Source: Flavobacteriaceae bacterium UBA2000 (GTDB lineage: Bacteria; Bacteroidota; Bacteroidia; Flavobacteriales; Flavobacteriaceae). Taken from it: a stretch of DNA of 13,893 nt. The stretch lies in the NCBI GenBank assembly GCA_002335345.1, contig DDCS01000130.1, positions 1 to 13,893 of the forward strand, written 5' to 3'. Both the position numbers and the translations under genes were made by a program. The stretch's first letter is position 1, and every line of letters starts with the position of its first letter. The notes under the pieces were generated by a model that did no database searches, was not told the DNA's origin, and was given only the letters and a program-made list of their open reading frames with translations. This document shows positions 7,030-13,500 of the stretch, piece by piece.

Positions 7030-7359
7030 TTAATTTTTAAAATTTTGTTGGTCCATAAAAGTCGTGGTTGCTGCCTTAAGCGCTTCGTATTGAGCAATCA
7101 TTCTAATGCCGTAAGGGGTCAGCTGCATTCCGCCGCCGCCGTTTCCTCCTGTAGTGGTTATTGTCAAAGGTTCTTTTGCGGCATGATTCACACTTTTTAT
7201 CAAATCCCATGCTTTTTTATAGGACATATTTAATTGTTTCGCGGCTTTATTTAAGGAGCCTAATTCTTGAACCGTTTTTAACAACCTTATTCGCCCGTTA
7301 CCCAAAAACGTATGCTCGTCTGCCTCGATCCAAACTTTATATTTTACTTGGTACCCCAT
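7030..7359 (-). CDS. ModE-like winged-helix protein lacking molybdate-binding domains
   Basis: Probable DNA-binding regulator of 109 residues, corresponding only to the N-terminal LysR-type winged HTH of ModE. The HTH lies at about residues 34-56 (GSLNKAAKQLNMSYKKAWDLI), and the wing and downstream signature GGNGGGGMQLTPYG at 71-84 is diagnostic of this family. Full-length ModE (about 260 residues in E. coli) also has two Mop/TOBE domains that bind molybdate; these are absent and the gene ends normally with a stop. It sits inside the cofactor operon, four bases after moeA and four before moaD. The inverted repeat at 8549-8572 upstream of moeA looks like a ModE box and would be its natural target. 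How it could sense molybdate or cofactor status is unknown. Confidence 0.9.
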   Translation of the reverse strand: MGYQVKYKVWIEADEHTFLGNGRIRLLKTVQELGSLNKAAKQLNMSYKKAWDLIKSVNHAAKEPLTITTTGGNGGGGMQLTPYGIRMIAQYEALKAATTTFMDQQNFKN

Positions 7360-7363
7360 AGTT

Positions 7364-8551
7364 TTAATTTGGTAAGAGAAGGGTCTCTACATGGGCTCCT
7401 TCATCTATTGCTTGTGCCTCTTCCGGCAAATAAACCAGTGCGTTTGCAATCGCAAAAGAACGCAACATAGAGGAGGCTTGCCCGTCGAGTATTTCTACGT
7501 ATTCTGCATCTGCGTGTGCCTTTAGAAAATGGGCTCGAGAACCTGTTTTTGTATAACTGTTTTTAGCAATGAGTCTTACCTTTTTTATCGTTGAATTTGA
7601 TTTACCCATAAATTGTTCGATGGCCCGAGCGGCATAAATATAAAAACAGCTCAGTGTCGACGCTGGATTCCCGGGAAGGGCAAAGACAAAATGATTGTTT
7701 CTGCGACCAAAATATAAGGGTTGACCGGGCTTTTGTTTTACTTTATAAAAGACTTGTTCAATCCCAAGCTTATCTAAGGCACGACCCACAAAGTCATAAT
7801 CTCCTACCGAAATACCTCCGGAAACTAAAGTGAAATCGTACTGATTCAGGGTACTGTTTAAAACAAGCTGGGTCTCTTGGTAATCGTCCTTAACTTCGAG
7901 CACATCAACTGAGAGAATCCCTAAACTCCTTAGCGCATTTTTCAACATTATGGCATTACTCTCATAGATTTGGCCGTCTTTTAGGGCTTGTCCACCACGT
8001 GCTAATTCATTGCCTGTAACGATTATGACCACCGACGGTTTTTTGTATACGGGAATTTCGACTAAGCCTAATGCGGCTATAAAACCAATAGTACTGGCGT
8101 TTAAAATAACCCCTTTGTTTAAAGCGAGGGTGTTTTTTTGAATCTGCTCTCCTTCTGGGCGAATATTGCTCCCAAGCCTAATGACCCCCGCTACAGAAAT
8201 TGATTTTCCATGTTTGGAAATTAGTTCTTGTTTGATTACTGTATTAGCCGATTTGGGCACCTGGGCGCCGGTAAAAATGCGAACGGCTTGTCCTTTGGAT
8301 AAGATTTGTCTCGAGGCATCACCGGCTTTCACCTCCCCAATGACTAAAAAATTATTGCCGTCATGATAATTCAGCGCATACCCGTCCATGGCAGATTGTC
8401 GAAACGGGGGCAGACTAATGGGGGCATAGAGATCCTGTGCCAGAACATGGCCTATTGCTTTGTCCAAAGAAATAAGTTCTGTTTCGGTTGTGGTTTTTAC
8501 ATTCTTCAAAACCAACGCTAGGGCTTCTTCTACAGCAATCAAATTTTTCAT
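7364..8551 (-). CDS. moeA: Molybdopterin molybdenumtransferase MoeA
   Basis: Cytoplasmic enzyme that inserts molybdate into adenylated molybdopterin to form Mo-MPT, the last step needed for sulfite oxidase-type enzymes. From the ATG at 8551 the product is 395 residues, typical for MoeA. Signatures: SAMDGYA (53-59, with D56 at the position of the conserved active-site Asp), FTGAQVP (93-99), TGNE (179-182), GGISVGDYD (245-253) and LPGNPAS (292-298). The C-terminal beta-domain covers about residues 325-395. A GTG at 8560 is in frame three codons upstream, but the ATG is the more usual start and gives the normal MoeA N-terminus. It is the first gene of the minus-strand operon, divergent from the TauE/SafE gene, with the putative ModE site touching its start codon. 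Confidence 0.95.
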   Translation of the reverse strand: MKNLIAVEEALALVLKNVKTTTETELISLDKAIGHVLAQDLYAPISLPPFRQSAMDGYALNYHDGNNFLVIGEVKAGDASRQILSKGQAVRIFTGAQVPKSANTVIKQELISKHGKSISVAGVIRLGSNIRPEGEQIQKNTLALNKGVILNASTIGFIAALGLVEIPVYKKPSVVIIVTGNELARGGQALKDGQIYESNAIMLKNALRSLGILSVDVLEVKDDYQETQLVLNSTLNQYDFTLVSGGISVGDYDFVGRALDKLGIEQVFYKVKQKPGQPLYFGRRNNHFVFALPGNPASTLSCFYIYAARAIEQFMGKSNSTIKKVRLIAKNSYTKTGSRAHFLKAHADAEYVEILDGQASSMLRSFAIANALVYLPEEAQAIDEGAHVETLLLPN

Positions 8552-8572
8552 TATATTCACTCAAATATAACG
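8549..8572. promoter_or_regulatory. Putative ModE-type operator between moeA and the TauE/SafE gene
   Basis: Inverted repeat with arms TTATATT (8551-8557) and AATATAA (8564-8570) around a 6-base spacer; with the flanking bases, nine-base arms CATTATATT and AATATAACG pair at eight of nine positions. Arm sequence and spacing resemble the E. coli ModE site (CGTTATATT, 6 bases, TACATAACG, from memory). On the minus strand 8562-8569 also reads TATATTTG, an exact match to the Bacteroidota -7 consensus TAnnTTTG, so a bound protein would cover the promoter. That element would give a nearly leaderless moeA mRNA, which is a caveat. The operon includes a ModE-like gene. Confidence 0.5.
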
Positions 8573-8614
8573 AAATCTATTTCAATAAGTAGAGGGAAAT
8601 CAGCGATACAATAA

Positions 8615-9391
8615 ATGGAACTTGGGGTAGCAAGTCTAGCGCTTTTGTGTATTCTTTTTTTAATCATTGCCTTAATCTATTCTTCGGTAGGCTTCGGCGG
8701 CGGTTCCAGCTATTTGGCTCTTCTTGCTTTAATGTCGGTCTCCTTTTATGTCATGCGCTCATTGGCGTTGGTGTGTAATATTGTTGTGGTAGGAGGGAGT
8801 GTCTATTGGTTTTTGAAAAACAGACATTTTAAATTATCTGAGTTTTTGCCGTTTGTTGTGACCAGTGTTCCTATGGCTTTTCTTGGGGCGTCTTATAAGC
8901 TTACCGAGCAGGTATTTTTTTTAGTGCTGGGAATAGTTTTGGTCCTAGTGGCATTGATTCTCTTTTGGCAAACCACGCATTTGGAGGTCTTGGAAAGAGA
9001 GCCTATAAAGACTTACCCGAATTGGATAAACTATTTTCTAGGGGGCAGTATCGGTTTATTATCCGGGCTTGTGGGTATAGGTGGGGGTATTTTTCTTGCG
9101 CCCGTACTCTATTACTTGAAATGGGGACCGCCTACAAAAATAGCGGCCTTAGCCAGTTTTTTTATACTGGTCAACTCGATCTCAGCCCTAAGTGGACTTA
9201 TTTACTCGGATGATTTTAAGATTTCGTTTGGGACAGCCATTTTTCTTGGGCTTTCTGTATTTATCGGAGGCCAACTGGGGGTTCGTTATAGTTTTAAAAA
9301 CCTATCCTCCAAAACAATAAGACGATTAACCGCACTGCTGGTCTTGATCGTGGGGGTTCGTGTTTTACTGATTAATGCACTGGCCCTTTGA
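8615..9391 (+). CDS. TauE/SafE-family anion permease (putative sulfite exporter)
   Basis: Membrane protein of 258 residues with about eight predicted helices. The family's internal duplication shows as paired glycine motifs, SSVGFGGGSSY (23-33) and GLVGIGGGIFLAP (151-163), each starting a half. Members include proteins implicated in export of sulfite or sulfoacetate and other small organic or sulfur anions; many are uncharacterised. The start is fixed by an in-frame TAA immediately before the ATG. The gene is divergent from moeA across 63 bases that carry the ModE-like repeat, so it may share regulation with cofactor synthesis. A sulfite exporter would feed the periplasmic sulfite oxidase of this locus; a molybdate or sulfate carrier role is an alternative, as no modABC genes are visible. 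Fold assignment is firm, substrate is not. Confidence 0.88.
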   Translation: MELGVASLALLCILFLIIALIYSSVGFGGGSSYLALLALMSVSFYVMRSLALVCNIVVVGGSVYWFLKNRHFKLSEFLPFVVTSVPMAFLGASYKLTEQVFFLVLGIVLVLVALILFWQTTHLEVLEREPIKTYPNWINYFLGGSIGLLSGLVGIGGGIFLAPVLYYLKWGPPTKIAALASFFILVNSISALSGLIYSDDFKISFGTAIFLGLSVFIGGQLGVRYSFKNLSSKTIRRLTALLVLIVGVRVLLINALAL

Positions 9392-9406
9392 TCGGCGAAT
9401 TATGGT

Positions 9407-9634
9407 TTAGTGTTTTTTGAGATTTGGCAATTCGAATAACTCCTCTACGGTACAGTTCAAGGTTTTGGCAATTTTTAGAGCCAATACCGTAGAGGGGATA
9501 TAGATGCCGTTTTCAATAGCGTTAATACTTTTGCGAGAAACATCGGCAGCTAGGGATAAATCTTTTTGTGTGTATCCTGAGGCTTTGCGATGTTCTTCTA
9601 AATTATTGTGAAGTTTTTCGTGATTGCGTCCCAA
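9407..9634 (-). CDS. Short XRE-family (Cro/CI-type) transcriptional regulator
   Basis: Protein of about 75 residues that is almost entirely one helix-turn-helix domain. TQKDLSLAADVSRKSINAIENG (residues 22-43) is the HTH, followed by a helical segment ending in CTVEELFEL, a common tail of short XRE regulators. The only usual-type start after the preceding in-frame stop is TTG at 9634; there is no ATG before the domain. That stop (TAG, 9638-9640) belongs to the upstream membrane protein gene, and both genes are in the same frame with just one codon between stop and TTG, so translation is likely coupled to the upstream gene. The probable target is its own promoter, where GTAAC elements are repeated. 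The pairing recalls other small XRE-plus-membrane-protein operons. The gene converges on the permease gene with only 15 bases between stops. Confidence 0.85.
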   Translation of the reverse strand: MGRNHEKLHNNLEEHRKASGYTQKDLSLAADVSRKSINAIENGIYIPSTVLALKIAKTLNCTVEELFELPNLKKH

Positions 9635-9637
9635 AAT

Positions 9638-10039
9638 CTATTGCTTTTCATATTCCTCAACCGCATCGCTGAGTTCTTTTCCTGTATTTGGATAGAGGTA
9701 GCCCGCTATAATTGTACCAATACCGATAAGTCCTACAAGGGCACCGACTCCTTCAAGAATTCTGCCCAAGGCGAAAAAGCCCAAAAAATAGAGGCCAATA
9801 CCAACGAACAAGGTAATCACGCCATTTCTTCTGTAGTCAATAGGTTCTTTTTTACGTTCATCAAATATGTTCAGTAGTTCCTGAACTTTAGAGGGGTCGT
9901 CCAGATTTTTCGCAATTTCAAGAACAGTTGCTCTCTTCCCCTTAGCGTCTTTATATTGCCAAATAAAAACGGCAAGAGGGATAATGATTCCAGTAAGCAT
10001 TCCCATTACAGGGATGATGATTTCAATTTGGTTTTGCAT
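9638..10039 (-). CDS. Small three-helix membrane protein of unknown function
   Basis: Product of 133 residues starting at ATG 10039. Predicted membrane helices lie at about residues 6-27, 74-92 and 95-115. Between the first and second is a charged, mostly helical stretch (about 28-72), containing LDDPSKVQELLNIFDERKKE, which would lie in the cytoplasm if the N-terminus is outside. The tail (116-133) is acidic. It resembles small Bacteroidota membrane proteins of DUF6249 type, but I cannot confirm that family. It is the first gene of a two-gene operon with the XRE regulator, so it may act as a partner or sensor for it, or be its main target. No enzymatic motif is visible. Confidence 0.8.
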   Translation of the reverse strand: MQNQIEIIIPVMGMLTGIIIPLAVFIWQYKDAKGKRATVLEIAKNLDDPSKVQELLNIFDERKKEPIDYRRNGVITLFVGIGLYFLGFFALGRILEGVGALVGLIGIGTIIAGYLYPNTGKELSDAVEEYEKQ

Positions 10040-10513
10040 GATAGGTTGATATTAAATGTAACGCAAACGTAACATATTTTTTTAAATGGGAAGCAAAGGT
10101 TACAAAAAAATAATCAAATTTTGCTCAATAGACTAGGGCCCGCTGATTAAATGGCTTCGCAAGAAGGACCAGATAAGGGGCATTAATTCACATGGGACTG
10201 TATTGAGGCCACTATGTTAAATTAAGGTCAAAAAAATTACTGCTGTAGCCTGAGTTGTAGTCATAAAAAAGAAGCTCATTTTTTAGGAAAGCCAAAGTAA
10301 TTTTATAAAATACTTAAAATCAGTAATTTGGAGTCTTTCCATTAATGGCTAATGCAAGATTATTTTTGCTGGTTGTAGCATTTGTATACTTATTGTATAG
10401 TTTTTTTATTTCGCCAAGCCCTGAATTTATGCTATTTTGACCACATTATGTGCTCATTTCACATCGATGAAAATGGCGAGCAAAACATTATTTAACAAAG
10501 ACCAAAAATTGCA
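10040..10513 (+). other. 474-bp intergenic region between the XRE operon and the large gene
   Basis: No convincing gene. Besides the minus-strand promoter at its left end, it has AAAATTACTG at 10233-10242, whose reverse complement occurs twice downstream: AGTAATTTT (10296-10304) and CAGTAATTT (10321-10329), giving two mutually exclusive stems in a plus-strand leader. A 31-codon frame at 10345-10440 would encode a hydrophobic peptide, but there is too little to call it a gene. No exact TAnnTTTG was found on the plus strand upstream of the large gene, so its promoter is undefined. The ATG-started run at 10151 gives only 11 codons. Confidence 0.55.
10058..10103 (-). promoter_or_regulatory. Promoter of the membrane protein/XRE operon with repeated GTAAC elements
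   Basis: On the minus strand TTTG (10097-10094) and TACGTTTG (10071-10064) fit the Bacteroidota -33 and -7 consensus (TTTG, TAnnTTTG), the latter exactly, with a 22-base gap. The start codon lies about 24 bases further on. GTAAC occurs on the plus strand at 10058-10062 and 10069-10073, one helical turn apart and straddling the -7 element, and inverted (GTTAC) at 10099-10103 beside the -33 element. On the minus strand GTTACGTTTGC and GTAACCTTTGC form imperfect direct repeats. These are good candidates for operators of the XRE protein encoded in the operon. Confidence 0.5.
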
Positions 10514-13500
10514 ATGAATTCCAGTAAAAAAAATAAAGAGATATACGTAGGGAATCAACCTCATCAATATAAAAAAAAGGAAATAAAAGGAACAGAAATC
10601 TCAGTCGACGGCCAAACCTATTACAAAATAAGCAACGCCGATCAGATGCGTCCATTTTTTATGAGTTTAGTGAGCCATTCAGATCACTGGATGTTCATCT
10701 CGAGTACAGGAGGTCTTTCGGCTGGACGCATTGATAGTGATCACGCCCTTTTTCCGTATTACACGGATGATAAGATCACAGAGTCTTATGAATATACGGG
10801 GAGTAAAACCTTGATCTTGGTCGAACGTGAGGACCGGCGAATATTGTGGGAGCCATTTTCCACGAGGTATTCAGGGATTTATAACATTGAGCGTAACTTA
10901 TACAAGAACGTTTATGGCAATAAACTCATTTTTGAGGAAATCAATCATGACTTGGCGCTGAATTTTCAATACGAGTGGTCGACAAGTGAGCGATTTGGTT
11001 TTGTTCGTCAGGCGACGTTGAATTCATTGGCGTCGGACAACGGTAACGTCAGTATTCTTGACGGAATTCAAAATATTTTACCCTATGGGGTTCCTGCAGG
11101 GCTCCAATCAGGGAGCAGTAATTTGGTAGATGCGTATAAAAAGTGTGAGCTCGAGCCAGGAAACTTGGGGATCTATGCGCTGAGTGCAATAATTTCAGAT
11201 AAAGCCGAGCCCAGCGAGGCGCTAAAGGCGAATGTCGTATGGTCTTTGGGCCTCAATGCGCCCAAAGTATTGTTATCAGCCAAACAAATTGATGCATTTC
11301 GAGCGGGTGGTGATTTGGAAACTGAATTTGATGTTAAAGCGGAACGCGGGGCTTATTTTGTTTCTGAATCTTTTGAATTAACTGCCGGGGGTCAGAAAAA
11401 ATGGTGTATGGTGGCTAACCTGAGCCAAGGAATGAGTGATGTGATTGCCCTTAAAGAGGCCTTAAAAAAACCAGAAGAATTATACGATGAATTGGCTCAG
11501 GATATCGAAAAAGGAACCCAGCAGTTAATTACCCTCATTGCTGCAAGTGATGGATTGCAGCTCACGGCCGATCGTCGTCGCAACATTCGTCATTTTGCCA
11601 ATACCATGTTTAATGTGATGCGTGGTGGTATTTTTGATGAAAATTATAAAATAGACAAGGCTGATTTTATGGCCTATGTTGACCGCGCCAATCATAAGGT
11701 TTTCTTTAAAAAGGAAGATCAAATGACTTCTTGGCCAGAACAATTTGATTTGTTTTTCTTGCAGAATGCTGCCAAAAAAGATGAGGATTTGAACTTTCAG
11801 CGGTTGTGCGTGGAGTATTTGCCCTTGAAATTTAGCCGCCGTCATGGGGATCCAAGTCGTCCATGGAATAAGTTTTCTATAAACCTGCGTAATGAAGATG
11901 ATGGGTCGAAAATATTGGACTATCAAGGAAATTGGCGGGATATCTTCCAAAATTGGGAGGCTTTAGCTCATGCTTATCCTGATTTTATTGAGGGTATGAT
12001 TTATAAATTTCTCAATGCAACCACCTTCGATGGTTATAATCCTTATCGCGTCTTTAAAGATGGTTTTGAATGGGAAACTATTGAGCCAGACAATCCTTGG
12101 TCTTATATCGGCTACTGGGGCGATCATCAAATCATCTATCTCTTAAAATTCTTAGAGTTTTTAAAGGCCTATTATCCAGAGAAACTCGAAACTTATTTTG
12201 CGGATAATTCATTTGTTTACGCCAATGTACCTTACCGGATTAAGCCCTATACGGATCTTCTTAAGGACCCAAAAAACACCATAGATTTTGATCATGAGCG
12301 CGAGGCAAAAATTGAATTCAAAAAACAAGAAATTGGCGGCGACGGGGCTTTGCTCAGAGAAACACATGTCTTTATTTACAAGGTCAATTTTATTGAAAAA
12401 ATAATGGCGACCACTTTGGCCAAATTGGCCAATTTTATTCCTGAGGGGGGTATTTGGATGAATACCCAGCGACCTGAGTGGAACGATGCCAATAATGCGC
12501 TGGTGGGTAATGGTGTCTCTATGGTGACTCTTTATTATTTGCGTCGTTTTCTGGTGTTTTTTAAAGACGTCTTGGCAAATACGAAGCATAAGGAGGTCGC
12601 TATTTCAGATGAATTACTGGAGTGTTATGCACTGATGAAAGCGACCTTTACGAAATACGAAGAAGCACTTTCTGCACCAATGACGAATCAACAGAGACGG
12701 GAAATTTTGGATGGACTGGGTATTCCCGCAAGTGATTACCGTCAAAAGATTTATGATGAGGATTTTTCAGGCAAGAAGTCGGGACTCCGGTTAAGTGATT
12801 TGGCTGAATTTATTGACTTGGCTCTAGCGCATTTGCATCATTCAATTCAGGCGAACAAACGCTCGGATAATTTGTACCACGCCTATAATCTCATGACCGT
12901 TGCTGAGCACGGAGTGATTGAAATCACCCATTTGCCTGAAATGTTGGAAGGGCAAGTTGCGGCCTTAAGCTCTGGATACCTCGATGCAAAGCAAAGCCTG
13001 GAAGTTTTAGATGCCTTAAAGGCCAGTGATTTGTTCAGAGAAGATCAGTACAGTTACGTGTTATATCCAAACAAAAGTTTGCCTCGTTTTCTGAAAAAGA
13101 ATAATATCGCCCCTGAGGCTTTGGCGAGTTCTACGCTTTTATCACAACTTGTAGCGGTAGGCAATATGGAGATTGTTACTCAGGACTGTCTTGGCGGACA
13201 TCATTTTAACGGAAACTTTAATAATGTAAACTCCTTGAGAACGGCCCTGGCAAAATTACCTCAGGAGTATCAAATGCTTGTGGAGCAAGAGGGGAAGCAT
13301 ATTGAAGGGCTATACGAAAGCATATTCAATCACAAAGCATTTACCGGTCGATCTGGAACCTTTTTTGGATACGAGGGCCTTGGGTCGATCTATTGGCACA
13401 TGGTTTCTAAGCTGCGCTTGGCTGTTTTTGAAGTGACCAAACGCGCTGTTTCTGCTCAAGAGAATCCTTCAATTGTGGGGCGCTTATATGATCATTATTT

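Noticed and set aside
7026..7097. Longer MoaD with 24 extra N-terminal residues
   Set aside because: The extension overlaps the ModE-like gene, is not MoaD-like and begins with a start buried in that gene; the ATG at 7025 gives the standard length.
9607..9654. ATG frame starting ATGAAAAGCAATAG on the minus strand as an alternative XRE start by frameshift
   Set aside because: It is out of frame with the HTH and ends at a stop after 17 codons; rescuing it would need an unsupported frameshift.
10140..10200. Possible remnant of an inserted element, suggested by its locally less AT-rich sequence
   Set aside because: No terminal repeats, target duplication or transposase-like translation could be found.
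11525..12589. Minus-strand open frames of 126-141 codons inside the large plus-strand gene
   Set aside because: They lie wholly antisense to a continuous 1126-codon frame, show no domain pattern and read as low-complexity shadow translations.
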